Below, piece by piece: positions 53,502-62,487 of a stretch of 64,000 bases of DNA. The stretch lies in NCBI GenBank assembly GCA_002311025.1, contig DBYY01000006.1, positions 1-64,000 of the forward strand, given 5' to 3'. The notes under the pieces are model-generated. The model saw nothing but the letters and a program-made list of their open reading frames with translations, did no database searches and had not been told where the DNA came from. The position numbers were made by a program, and so were the translations under genes. How positions within the stretch are numbered: position 1 is the first letter of the stretch; the number at the start of each line of letters is the position of its first letter. The stretch is from Candidatus Proelusimicrobium tauri (GTDB taxonomy: Bacteria; Elusimicrobiota; Elusimicrobia; Elusimicrobiales; Elusimicrobiaceae).

Positions 53502-53742
53502 TTTTTGATAAAGACGCAAGATCCTCAGTTGTAAATTCCAGTGGTTGAACAATGCCAAATAATAAAAAGGATAACTATCAAAAATGCTATAATATATATA
53601 AAAGATATGCTAGAACACAACACAATATATAAATCTGTTGCGATTCAACAAAAAGAAGACTTATGTAGTTATTCCTTAAGGATATTTGATAAGTCGTGTA
53701 GAAATAGTTTATTGCTTAATAAAAATTTTTATGGTATTTGAA

Positions 53743-53773
53743 TAGAGGGCACCAATTGCGGTGCTCTTTTTAT
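53743..53773 (+). terminator. Intrinsic terminator upstream of the Na/Pi symporter
   Basis: AGAGGGCACC pairs with GGTGCTCTT (one bulge) around AATTGC, followed by TTTTTAT. It ends 14 bases before the symporter ATG, so it may end the upstream unit or act as an attenuator. The rest of the 286-base gap after 53501 shows no convincing gene. Confidence 0.65.
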
Positions 53774-53787
53774 TTAGGAGAAAATTA

Positions 53788-55569
53788 ATGAACATATTCT
53801 TATTGACGTTTAATTTGCTTGGTGGGTTGGCCGTTTTCCTACTCGGTATGAAAATGATGAGTGATGGTTTACAAAAAATGGCGGGGGTAAAACTTCGTAA
53901 AATACTTTCTGCTGCAACAAGCAATAGATTTGCCGCCACAATATCCGGGACTTTAGCGACTTCCATTATTCAATCATCCAGTGCTACTACGGTTATGGTT
54001 GTCGGATTTGTTAGTGCTGGATTGTTAACCTTACAACAGGCATTAGGGGTAATTTTCGGTGCTAATATCGGTACTACCTTGACCGCATGGATTGTTAGTT
54101 TATTTGGTTTTAAAATACAAATTTCCCTTTTTGCCTTGCCTGTTATTGCATTAGGTTTTTTTGGACAATTCTTGCCTTCAAAATGGGTGGGTGTACGCCG
54201 TATTGCAGAAGCGGCGGTAGGTTTTGGTCTACTCTTTTTGGGTTTAGGTATTATGAAAAATGCAATTCCGGCTGATTTTGCCCAACATCCTATGGTTACA
54301 CATTGGTTATCTGTATTTCTGCCAAACAATATATTTAACCTTTTTGCTTTAATTATGGTAGGTGCTATTTTAACAGTTGTTTTACAATCTTCAAGTGCTG
54401 TTATGGCTATGACTCTTACTTGTGCGGCAGCAGGTATTATTAACTTTGAGGCCGCATGTGCTTTGGTACTTGGCGAAAATATCGGAACAACCATGACTGC
54501 AAATTTGGCTGCTATCGGTGCCCCTAAAGATTCACGCAGGGCTGCTTTGGGGCATTTCTTATTCAACTTCTTTGGTGTTATATGGGTTTGTTTATTCTTT
54601 CATCCATTTATCCGTTTTATAGATTGGCTTGTTCCCGGCAACCCTTATGTAACAGATTCAAGCGCCTTAACAAGTGTATTGCCTTATCATATCTCCGCCT
54701 TTCATAGTGTGTTTAATATAATAAACACTTGTTTAATGTTGCCACTTTTAAAACCATTAGCAAAATTAACTTTGCGAATTCTTCCCAAGGATAAAAATGA
54801 AAAGAGAGATAAGGAAGGTGAATTATTATATCTTAATCCGCGTTTTAATCTCACGCCGGAATTGGCTTTATTATCTGCTCGTAAAGAAGTAGACCGCATG
54901 TTAGGGTTGGTACTTAAACAATTGGATAAAATTCAATATGTTTTTAAGACGGATAATAAAAATCTTTTTGTCCGCTTGATTACAGATATTAAAAAATACG
55001 AGGCTATCACAGATAAATTGGAATATAATATTAATTCCTACTTAACTACATTGATGCATAGTAATTTATCGCGTCACGCAATTGCACAAGTAATGGCACT
55101 TTTTGAATTGAATAGTGCCACAGAAAGCATGGCTGATTGTGGTGAGAAAATTGCCTCTTTATTAGAAAAGATTTTACCGATGAAACCGACTGTTTTTTCG
55201 GATATGGATTTTGCTGATTTGGAAAGAATGCTTAAAAGCACAAAATCCGCAGTAAAACAAGCGCGTTTTGCCTTATCCTTATTCCCCAGTGAAGGGCATG
55301 ATTTGCAAACTATACAACTTTTGGAAAAAGCCCTTTCTGATGAAGAAAATCTTGATAAAATGCGTCAGACTTTACGTGAAGAACGCACTAAACGTTTATC
55401 TAACGAACAAAAAATTATGCCCATTTCCATTACGGCATACGGAGATTTATTAAATGGCTTTGAACGTATCGGCGATTATGCTTTGCGTTTAACAGAAACC
55501 TCTTTGATATGGAAACAATCACCTTTGCATGGTAATATTCCTGTTTCACAAAAAGTACAGAAAAATTAA
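53788..55569 (+). CDS. Na/Pi symporter with C-terminal PhoU-like domain
   Basis: 593 residues. About eight membrane segments carry the duplicated Na/Pi motif (QSSSATTVMVVGFVSAG and QSSSAVMAMTLTCAAAG) with GANIGTTLTAW and GENIGTTMTAN after each. From ~residue 355 to the end a helical PhoU-like domain is present. It takes up phosphate with Na+. ATG 53788 has TAGGAG 7 bases upstream; the frame is open 27 bases further up, inside the terminator. Confidence 0.93.
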   Translation: MNIFLLTFNLLGGLAVFLLGMKMMSDGLQKMAGVKLRKILSAATSNRFAATISGTLATSIIQSSSATTVMVVGFVSAGLLTLQQALGVIFGANIGTTLTAWIVSLFGFKIQISLFALPVIALGFFGQFLPSKWVGVRRIAEAAVGFGLLFLGLGIMKNAIPADFAQHPMVTHWLSVFLPNNIFNLFALIMVGAILTVVLQSSSAVMAMTLTCAAAGIINFEAACALVLGENIGTTMTANLAAIGAPKDSRRAALGHFLFNFFGVIWVCLFFHPFIRFIDWLVPGNPYVTDSSALTSVLPYHISAFHSVFNIINTCLMLPLLKPLAKLTLRILPKDKNEKRDKEGELLYLNPRFNLTPELALLSARKEVDRMLGLVLKQLDKIQYVFKTDNKNLFVRLITDIKKYEAITDKLEYNINSYLTTLMHSNLSRHAIAQVMALFELNSATESMADCGEKIASLLEKILPMKPTVFSDMDFADLERMLKSTKSAVKQARFALSLFPSEGHDLQTIQLLEKALSDEENLDKMRQTLREERTKRLSNEQKIMPISITAYGDLLNGFERIGDYALRLTETSLIWKQSPLHGNIPVSQKVQKN

Positions 55570-55610
55570 AATAAGGGATTAACACTTCAAAATAAAACTT
55601 CTAAGATATC

Positions 55611-55648
55611 AAAAACCGCCCTTTGTTTATACATCGGGCGGTTTTTAT
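55611..55648. terminator. Bidirectional intrinsic terminator
   Basis: AAAAACCGCCC pairs with GGGCGGTTTTT (11 bp), with T-run on the right and A-run on the left. It serves the Na/Pi gene (+) and the convergent permease (-). Confidence 0.9.
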
Positions 55649-55666
55649 TTTTTATTTTATTTTATT

Positions 55667-56902
55667 TTAAACTCTGCCTTTAAATTCAAAGCCGATGGCC
55701 TCAACAGCATTTTTAATTTCTGTGTCGGTGACATCGCCTTCAACATAGGCAATCCCTTGGCTCAAATTAACATTAACTGTTTTTACCGATTTTAAAGCAC
55801 TTATGGCTTTTGTTACATTGTTTTTGCAATGATTGCAATTCATACCGTCAATTTTAAAAGCAATAGTTTTATTTGAAGTGTTTTGCATAAAATTCTCCTT
55901 TTGTATTATTGAATTTATAAAAAGGGCAAATAAAATAATTGAGCAAATTATTTTAAAATGATAAAAATGTCCGCCGTGATGTCCTTCCATAGCAAAATTT
56001 GAAACATCAAACCAAGCGGCCGGCAAAAAATTATCTATAATTAACCCTGAAGTTATTGCACCTATAACAAGCGTTGTTAAATAAAGCACAAATGTCTTTT
56101 TGCCCAAAACTTTGCCGATAACCAACATCGAAGCGATATTTGCCGCCGGCCCAGCCATAAGCAAAACGAGTGCTGTACCCGGGCTCATGCCTTTCATCAT
56201 CAGGGCTATTGCTATCGGTATAGAACCGGTAGCGCAAACGTACATCGGTATAGCAACTATTAGCACAAGCAACATTGTCAAAATGGTATTATTACCGAAA
56301 ATCATAAAAAAATTATCCGGCACAAAATAGGAAATTAATCCTGCTACAATCAGCCCGAACATCAGCATTTTGCCGATATCTTCCATCATTTCCACATAGC
56401 CGTAGTTAAAAACCCTTTTTATTTTTTGTGTGAAGGTAAGGGTTTCTTGTTTTTTGCTATTTTCCTGTTTTACAATGGCAGAACTTTCTTTTAAAGTAAA
56501 AATATTTGTTGTAAGGCCGGCAAACATAGCGGTACACAGGGCGACTATCGGGCGAATAATGGCAAAAGGCAAACCTAGCAAAGAATAAGTGGCGATAATT
56601 GAGTCTACCCCTGTTTGCGGTGTTGCTATTAAGAATGCTACCACAGAACCCTTTGAAGCCCCTTCTCTATATAAAGCCATGCCCGTAGGTATTACACCGC
56701 ATGAGCACAAAGGCAAAGGTATACCGAAAAGTGTCGCATATAAAACGGAAGACCAACTGTTTTTTGAAAGGTATTTTGAAAATAACTGTTGCGGTACCAA
56801 CACATGCAAAATGCCCGCAAATAAAAACCCGAGCAGTAAATAAACGGACATTTCATTAAATATTGAAAATATTACTATTGCAATTTCTTTTATAAATTCC
56901 AT
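55667..56902 (-). CDS. Cu/Zn-type efflux permease with C-terminal HMA domain (SO_0444-like)
   Basis: 411 residues: a DUF318/ArsP-like permease of eight to nine membrane segments with the CSCGVIPTGM motif (~residue 62) and LMAGPAANIAS, then a C-terminal heavy-metal-associated domain (~345-411) with the GMNCNHC metal site. This fusion is typical of SO_0444-family transporters linked to copper and zinc efflux. TAGGAG precedes the ATG. A fragment of its 5' end is found at 63678-63839. Confidence 0.9.
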   Translation of the reverse strand: MEFIKEIAIVIFSIFNEMSVYLLLGFLFAGILHVLVPQQLFSKYLSKNSWSSVLYATLFGIPLPLCSCGVIPTGMALYREGASKGSVVAFLIATPQTGVDSIIATYSLLGLPFAIIRPIVALCTAMFAGLTTNIFTLKESSAIVKQENSKKQETLTFTQKIKRVFNYGYVEMMEDIGKMLMFGLIVAGLISYFVPDNFFMIFGNNTILTMLLVLIVAIPMYVCATGSIPIAIALMMKGMSPGTALVLLMAGPAANIASMLVIGKVLGKKTFVLYLTTLVIGAITSGLIIDNFLPAAWFDVSNFAMEGHHGGHFYHFKIICSIILFALFINSIIQKENFMQNTSNKTIAFKIDGMNCNHCKNNVTKAISALKSVKTVNVNLSQGIAYVEGDVTDTEIKNAVEAIGFEFKGRV

Positions 56903-57075
56903 AATACTCCTAATTATATTCTACCAAATACGGAGGGAGTCTAATTTGATAATATGTTTAACAAAAAGTATTTTTGTTATAATATAAATACCATACAGAG
57001 TGTACGAGGAACAATCAGCACTCTATCATTATGAAAATTTAGAACAGAAGAAAGAATAAAATTATAGGAGCATTT

Positions 57076-57186
57076 ATGAGTATTTACGATCAAATTATAA
57101 CTGATGCCAAGGGCAAAAATATTTTTTTATCAGAGTATAAGAGCAAAGTATTGCTTATAGTCAATACCGCTACGGGCTGTGGTTAA
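57076..57186 (+). pseudogene. 5' remnant of a glutathione peroxidase gene
   Basis: 36 codons match the N-terminus of GPx/BtuE proteins (MSIYDQIITDAKGKN, then SKVLLIVNTATGCG) and end right at the peroxidatic Cys region, where the sequence changes to a DUF362 gene in another frame. TAGGAG precedes the ATG, so a short peptide may still be made. The catalytic Gln and Trp motifs are missing, so it cannot be active. Confidence 0.85.
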
Positions 57187-57901
57187 AGCATTGTGGGAAC
57201 ATATTCCAAACAGTCGTCTTGTAGAAACAAATGTTTTTTATAACTCTCCGCGTCAAACTACCAAAGGGCATAGGGAAACTTTAAGAATAAACGGCTGGAC
57301 TTTTACCGAAGTTGATATTTTAGACGAGGAAGGAACGGTTATGTTGCCCGTAAAAGGCGGCAAGCATTTTAAAGAAATGTCTATGGGCGGCCATATCCTT
57401 AACTATGATTCACTGGTAGTTCTTACTCATTTCAAGGGCCACACTATGGGCGGTTACGGTGGTAGTATGAAGAATATTGCTATCGGCATGGCAGACGGTA
57501 AAATCGGTAAAAAAATGATACACCAAAAAGGCGATGACCAATGGGGATATACCGGAGCAGTTTTCCAAGAACGTATGGCGGAATCAGCCAAAGCAACGGT
57601 GGACCATTTCGGTGATAAAATTGTCTATATCAATGTTTTACGCCGTATGTCTGTTGATTGCGACTGTGCAGGAACTTCCGCCGCAGAGCCAAAAGCACAT
57701 GATATCGGTATCTTGGCATCTACCAATATTGTAGCGGTAGACCAAGCATCCCTTGATATGGTTTATGCCTTGCCCGAAAAAGAATTGCATGACTTACAAG
57801 AACGCATTGAATCGCGTGAAGGTTTTCGCCAAGTTTCTTATATGAAAGAACTCGGCATGGGAACAGGCGAATATACTTTAGTTGATATTGATAAAAAATA
57901 A
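57179..57901 (+). pseudogene. DUF362 protein gene lacking its 5' end
   Basis: 240 codons are open from GTG 57179. They cover the DUF362 core: LVVLTHFKGHTMGGYGGSMKN near residue 80, the Cys motif SVDCDCAG near 158 and the end MGTGEYTLVDI. About 70 N-terminal residues normally present are missing; the upstream bases belong to a truncated gpx gene whose stop overlaps this frame. There is no ribosome site at 57179. A deletion most likely fused the two genes. Some expression by coupling to the gpx remnant is possible. A 3' remnant of a second copy is at 50611. Confidence 0.8.
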
Positions 57902-57913
57902 AGGGGAAATAAT

Positions 57914-58441
57914 ATGAACGAAATTATTAAAGCAATGAAGGAACGACGCAGTATCCGTAAGTTTAAGGCACAAATGCCAAAAGAAGAAGATTTGGCACAA
58001 ATTGTGGAAGCAGGTTTATATGCCGCAAGTGGAAAAAATCAACAAGCAGCAATTATTCTTGCTATCACAAATAAAGAACTGCGTGATAAACTATCCAAAG
58101 CGAACTGTAAAATCGGCGGTTGGCCTGATGGGTTTGACCCTTTCTACGGTGCTCCTTCGGTATTAGTCGTTTTAGCAGATAAAAATTGGGTGACAAGTAT
58201 GTATGACGGCAGTTTGGTTATGGGTAATATGATGCTTGCCGCGCACGCACTCGGTCTTGGCAGTATTTGGATACACAGGGCTAAAGAAGAATTTGAACAA
58301 GATACTTGGAAAAAACTGCTTGCCGATTTGGGTGTCAAAGGCGAGTGGGAAGGTATCGGCCATTGTGCCGTCGGCTATATTGACGGGGATATTCCCAGTG
58401 CTGCCCCGCGCAAAGATAACCGCGTATTTTGGGTAAAATAA
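57914..58441 (+). CDS. Nitroreductase family protein
   Basis: 175 residues. The FMN-binding start RRSIRKFKAQMPKEEDL, the AASGKNQQ loop (~residue 40), GNMMLAAHALGLGSIWIHRA (~100-120) and the C-terminal HCAVGYIDGDIP fit the small NfsA/NfsB-related nitroreductases of anaerobes. It reduces quinones, nitro groups or similar with NAD(P)H. AAGGGGAAA precedes the ATG, 12 bases after the DUF362 stop. Confidence 0.92.
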   Translation: MNEIIKAMKERRSIRKFKAQMPKEEDLAQIVEAGLYAASGKNQQAAIILAITNKELRDKLSKANCKIGGWPDGFDPFYGAPSVLVVLADKNWVTSMYDGSLVMGNMMLAAHALGLGSIWIHRAKEEFEQDTWKKLLADLGVKGEWEGIGHCAVGYIDGDIPSAAPRKDNRVFWVK

Positions 58442-58456
58442 AATTATCAGTATGAT

Positions 58457-58493
58457 AAAAAACCGCTCTTGCTAACTGCTTGAGCGGTTTTTT
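58457..58493 (+). terminator. Intrinsic terminator after the nitroreductase gene
   Basis: AAAACCGCTC pairs with GAGCGGTTTT around a 14-base loop, followed by T-rich sequence. Confidence 0.85.
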
Positions 58494-58652
58494 GTTTTCT
58501 AAACCATATCTTAATGCATAAAATTTGTTCGCTATAAGTTCGATGTCTCCTACGGAAATCAAAACTCCCAAAGTCAAAGAAAATATTACAAAAAATTAAG
58601 TGAAATAAAATATTATATAATACCTTGAAGGTTATTAAAATAGGGAGATTGT

Positions 58653-59017
58653 ATGACAAATAAAGATGAAAATATGAATTTAGTTCGATACATATTGATG
58701 TTGCCCATTAGCATTTTTGTAGCAGGATTATTAATTTTAATAAACGAACATGCTGAGAAATTATATGGGAGTTTTGTTATTTTTGCTGCAATGTTGGCTT
58801 TTTTAGGCACATTTGAATTCATAATGCCTAAAAAAATATTTGGTTACGAATAGTAAATATTTTTTTATGTTTAGTCTGTTTCTATGATTATCTTAATTCT
58901 AGTAGTATTTCAGGGGCAATATTGTTTTCAATAGTATTTTATACTTTAATTGTATACTTGGAAAAGGTTATAGAGTTTTTTAAAAATTCAGGTGATCTTG
59001 AAGATGTGGATGAGTAA
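58653..59017 (+). pseudogene. Small membrane protein split by a -1 frameshift at an A7 run
   Basis: From ATG 58653 (GGGAG upstream) a 66-codon frame with two membrane segments ends at 58853 shortly after MPKK. A second frame, open for 60 codons from the A run at 58830-58836 to 59017, continues with a further membrane segment (ISGAILFSIVFYTLIVYLEK) and an acidic end. Reading back one base at the A7 run (AAA AAA, then AAT) joins them into ~121 residues with three membrane segments. It may be a frameshifted gene, an assembly error, or expressed by slippage. The first frame alone could also be a real 66-residue protein. Confidence 0.6.
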
Positions 59018-59372
59018 AAAAATTCTTCTAAAAATAAGTTGGATTTAAGGAAATTATTAAAAAATAGCACGACCGTATGTTGTCGCTTTGATATTCTACA
59101 ATATAATTGTTGAGGTATGAATTAACGGGAGGAACACCCGTGTCTCTGCCTCGATAAGCACATTCTCGTTGCGGACGTTGGTTGTGGGTGAAATAGCATA
59201 CAACGTTTGTGCTTGAGGTACAAGCACCCAATATAGAACGACTAAATGTAGGTTTATATTGCGTAGGGATAGTTTCTTTATCTTTACATGGCACCAGTAG
59301 TATAAAGGTGTCCAGAACCATGTAGAGATAGATTAAGCACAAAACTTACTATCTTCACCTTGTGCCTTTTTT
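59018..59372 (+). other. Unexplained structured stretch, possible ncRNA ending in a terminator
   Basis: About 350 bases richer in GC than their flanks, with no gene of recognisable type. A - strand frame of 104 codons from a TTG exists (59028-59342) but has no ribosome site and an unlikely composition. At the right end GCACAA (59337-59342) pairs with TTGTGC (59360-59365) followed by CTTTTTT, a terminator on the + strand. That implies a + strand transcript here. A hairpin CGGGAGGAACACCCG lies near 59129. Confidence 0.4.
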
Positions 59373-59383
59373 AAATTTATAGA

Positions 59384-59418
59384 TATAGTGTCCACATGTA
59401 TAAGTTTTGGACACTATA
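59384..59418. repeat. Perfect 11-bp inverted repeat
   Basis: TATAGTGTCCA (59384-59394) and TGGACACTATA (59408-59418) around a 13-base spacer. There is no T-run after it. It lies between the possible ncRNA and the cstA fragment. It could be a mobile-element end or an operator; no matching copy was noticed elsewhere in the window. Confidence 0.6.
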
Positions 59419-59424
59419 ATTTTG

Positions 59425-59562
59425 CCAAGTTCTACTTACTTTTTAATTGCGCCTGAATGTTTGCATTTGCCTGCCAAAATTGCCTGGCCTATAGGTTTAG
59501 TATTAACTATCTTTATTTGTATTTTTTATTGGAGAAGAAGCATTTTGCTAGTAAATAAGTAA
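59425..59562 (+). pseudogene. 3' fragment of cstA (copy A)
   Basis: In one frame it reads TYFLIAPECLHLPAKIAWP and then diverges, matching the last ~40 codons of the intact gene (ending 38642). No cstA sequence was seen upstream of it. It precedes the second autotransporter in the same orientation. Confidence 0.85.
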
Positions 59563-59739
59563 CTTTATAAATAAAAATTAACAAATCTGTTTTAAAATAA
59601 TTATTCCCGATGATATTTTTGATACTTTTTATTATAAAGTATTATATTAAGAATTAAAATATTTGCTACAATAATATTAAGAACTTTCATATTTAAGTAG
59701 AATTTATAAAAAGTATTATTTAAGGAGAGTGTGGATATT

Positions 59740-62424
59740 ATGAAAATTAATTTCACCTGGTTTTTATCTTTTATTTTTACATTGACTTTTTTATCTGCCC
59801 AAGCAACCGAAGTTAATAATTTTTCAGATTTAACTTCCGAAGGGGATTTCACTTTTGCACAAGATATTATTGTCGATCCTGGCACCCCTTCCGTAACTTT
59901 GCTTAACGCAACCGTTGACGGCGCAAATCATAGCTTAACCGGTGTTCAAGGAACTTATCTTAATATGGGTTCATCCTCTTCTACCACCCCCGTTACACTT
60001 AGAAATATAGGTTCTATAGAAGATGGCACTGCGGAGGATAATACTTTTTCCTATCAAAATGCTAATGGGGATACGATTTATAAAAAAATTACACAATCTT
60101 TCAATAGCTTTCACAAGACAAGTGATAATCAGAATAATATTTTAGGCACAGTTAATATTGAAAATTCGGTTTTTGCTAATAATCTATCTGATCAACATGC
60201 TGGATTATTTTATGCTGATTCAAATGCCCATGTGAATATTATAAATTCTGTCTTTTATAATAACCGAACTGCAGAAAATTTTCTAGCTGGTGGAGTCATG
60301 TGGACAGATACAAGTGGGAATTTTATAATAAACTCTTCACTATTTGTAGGCAATAGCGCAGGTGAGGGCGGTGTTTTTAATATTAGTGCGCCAAATTATA
60401 TTTCCAATTCTGTCTTTGCCAATAACCAAGCAACTGTATCTGGTGGAGGAGCAATTTGGTATGATATGGCGGCTGTTAGCATGCATTATCAAAATTATAT
60501 CATCAACTCTGAATTTATTAACAATACAGCCCTCAATTATTTAGGGGGGGCTTTATATTTTAATGGTATTAATGATGGGGTGCACATTATGAATACCTCG
60601 TTTATTGGTAATTCAGCCTCCTATGGTGGTGCTATTCTTATATCTAAATATCGTGAAGTGCCCTTTTCCATTGTTGATTCTTCCTTTAAGAATAATAGTG
60701 CTAATGAAGGTGCCGCTATATACAATGCAAATAATGACTTAAATATTTTTGCTGTTAATAAGGATGTCCTTTTTGACGGAAACACCGCAAGCAATGAAAC
60801 TTCAGATTATAATGCAGGTAGCGATATTTATTTTGAAGCTAGCGAAAATAACGCTACTTTATCTTTAAATGCTGCCAGTGGTAGAAAAATTATTTTTAAT
60901 GGAAGTATCGCTTCTTATACAGATGGAACAGTAGCTAATATAGATATTAATAAATCAGGTTTAACTTATTCCCCGGATATTGATGTTATTGTTCCTATGG
61001 TATCTGATGATACTAGCGAAATTCAGTTTAATAATCGTGTTGGTGATGCTACTTATAATTTTGATATTAATTTATACGGCGGTGTTTTATCTATCGGGCA
61101 AAATGCAACTACTAATGCCTCTATAGATAATCCCGATGGTTTTATTGATGGAAATAACTTAAATGTTGTTAATAATGCAACTCTTTATACAATTAATAAT
61201 ATTGTGGGTTCTGTTAATTTGAAAAACTTAGACCTTGCCTCAAACTTAAATATTCAAGTTGATGCAGATTTAGCAGAATCAGAAATGGATACAATTCATA
61301 CAGATACTCTTACGGGGGATAGCAATATTGTTGTGTCTGGGGTTAATATTTTAACTGATGCGGAGGAGGATACTACTGTTGTTCAATTTACCGATGGAGA
61401 TTTAACCGATCATGTTTCTATACAAGATAATCTTGAGGTATCTTCTCCCTTGTATAGATATTCTGTTGCCGATAATGGTGATGGAACTTTAACTTTTACG
61501 CGTTCGGGGAATACTCCTGATAGCCCAAGTATTTTTGAGCAACCTGTCGCTGCAAATATGGCTTTGAATATTCAAGATCATATTAATAATTTACTTTTCC
61601 ATGATTTCAATTTATCTAGGTATAATGAACCTCAAAAAGGCAGAGCCGGTGGCGATGAAGCAAAAAATAAAAATATTTGGTTTAAAATTTATGGCTTTGA
61701 TGATAAAAGTGATTATAAGAAAGTATCCGATGTTAAAACAAAAACATTTATGGCTGTTTTAGGCTTTAACAAAGAAATGGATATTTTTGAAGATGTTTCT
61801 TCTAACTTAAATGTTTATGGCGGTTATGTGTATGGCAATATTCGTTATAATAATATAAAAATTGACCAACCGGGAGAATATTTAGGTTTAAATCTTGATT
61901 CAAAATATAAAAATCTTATTTTATCATTTAACTTGACTGGTGGTTTAATGCAACCGCAAATAGATGATATTAATGGGAAACATCATCATACAAATCCTTG
62001 GGTTGGTGTTGCTTCAAATATAGGTTATCAATTTTATGTCAATCCTTATTTTATGATAGAACCAAGTTTAATTGCTTCTTATACTTATATTCACACAGAT
62101 GATTATACAAATATATCAAATGTAAAAGTTAAAGCAGATGACTACCATGTTTTTGAATTAGTTCCTAATTTGCGTGCTGCCTATGGCATAAATAAGAATT
62201 GGGATGTTTTCGGTGATGTTCGTTATGCTTTTAGCGATAGTCATGGCGGAACTATCAGAGTGGAAGAAGTCGCAATTCCTGCGTTAAATATGGCGAAATT
62301 TGTTGAGTATGGTTTAGGTGTAAGAACTCATTATAATAATTATACTTTTGAAGTTGCCTTATATCGCAGAGATGGAAAGAGGGAAGGCTTTAACGGATAT
62401 TTAAATTTGCGTTATAATTTTTAA
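59740..62424 (+). CDS. PMP-like autotransporter (AT2)
   Basis: 894 residues. A signal peptide (MKINFTWFLSF...LSAQA, 1-22) is followed by a beta-helix passenger (~25-480) with FxxN and GGA-type units such as NSVFYNNRTAENFLAGG and SFIGNSASYGGAI, a less repetitive spacer, and a C-terminal barrel (~625-894) that ends NLRYNF, the usual terminal Phe. It is a surface adhesin-type protein, related to AT1 but without its extra tail. AAGGAGAG lies 12 bases before ATG 59740; a GTG at 59731 is the alternative start. It is flanked by cstA fragments. Confidence 0.9.
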   Translation: MKINFTWFLSFIFTLTFLSAQATEVNNFSDLTSEGDFTFAQDIIVDPGTPSVTLLNATVDGANHSLTGVQGTYLNMGSSSSTTPVTLRNIGSIEDGTAEDNTFSYQNANGDTIYKKITQSFNSFHKTSDNQNNILGTVNIENSVFANNLSDQHAGLFYADSNAHVNIINSVFYNNRTAENFLAGGVMWTDTSGNFIINSSLFVGNSAGEGGVFNISAPNYISNSVFANNQATVSGGGAIWYDMAAVSMHYQNYIINSEFINNTALNYLGGALYFNGINDGVHIMNTSFIGNSASYGGAILISKYREVPFSIVDSSFKNNSANEGAAIYNANNDLNIFAVNKDVLFDGNTASNETSDYNAGSDIYFEASENNATLSLNAASGRKIIFNGSIASYTDGTVANIDINKSGLTYSPDIDVIVPMVSDDTSEIQFNNRVGDATYNFDINLYGGVLSIGQNATTNASIDNPDGFIDGNNLNVVNNATLYTINNIVGSVNLKNLDLASNLNIQVDADLAESEMDTIHTDTLTGDSNIVVSGVNILTDAEEDTTVVQFTDGDLTDHVSIQDNLEVSSPLYRYSVADNGDGTLTFTRSGNTPDSPSIFEQPVAANMALNIQDHINNLLFHDFNLSRYNEPQKGRAGGDEAKNKNIWFKIYGFDDKSDYKKVSDVKTKTFMAVLGFNKEMDIFEDVSSNLNVYGGYVYGNIRYNNIKIDQPGEYLGLNLDSKYKNLILSFNLTGGLMQPQIDDINGKHHHTNPWVGVASNIGYQFYVNPYFMIEPSLIASYTYIHTDDYTNISNVKVKADDYHVFELVPNLRAAYGINKNWDVFGDVRYAFSDSHGGTIRVEEVAIPALNMAKFVEYGLGVRTHYNNYTFEVALYRRDGKREGFNGYLNLRYNF

Positions 62425-62440
62425 ATAGTATTATAGCCTA

Positions 62441-62475
62441 AAAAAGACCCCTACCTACTTTGGCAGGGGTTTTTT
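62441..62475 (+). terminator. Intrinsic terminator after AT2
   Basis: ACCCCT pairs with AGGGGT, with an inner CC/GG pair, followed by TTTTTT. Confidence 0.85.
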
Positions 62476-62487
62476 ATAAGGAAGAAG

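Noticed and set aside
53541..53741. A 66-codon + strand frame between the ICMT-like gene and the Na/Pi symporter
   Set aside because: No ribosome site, low-quality composition and no family resemblance; treated as chance.
59028..59342. A 104-codon - strand frame (Cys/Asn/Tyr-rich) in the structured stretch
   Set aside because: It starts at TTG with no ribosome site, has no domain or signal peptide, and lies over a region that looks like structured RNA.
59384..59418. The 11-bp dyad as the end of an insertion sequence
   Set aside because: No transposase gene and no second copy of the dyad were seen in the window; left as an unexplained inverted repeat.
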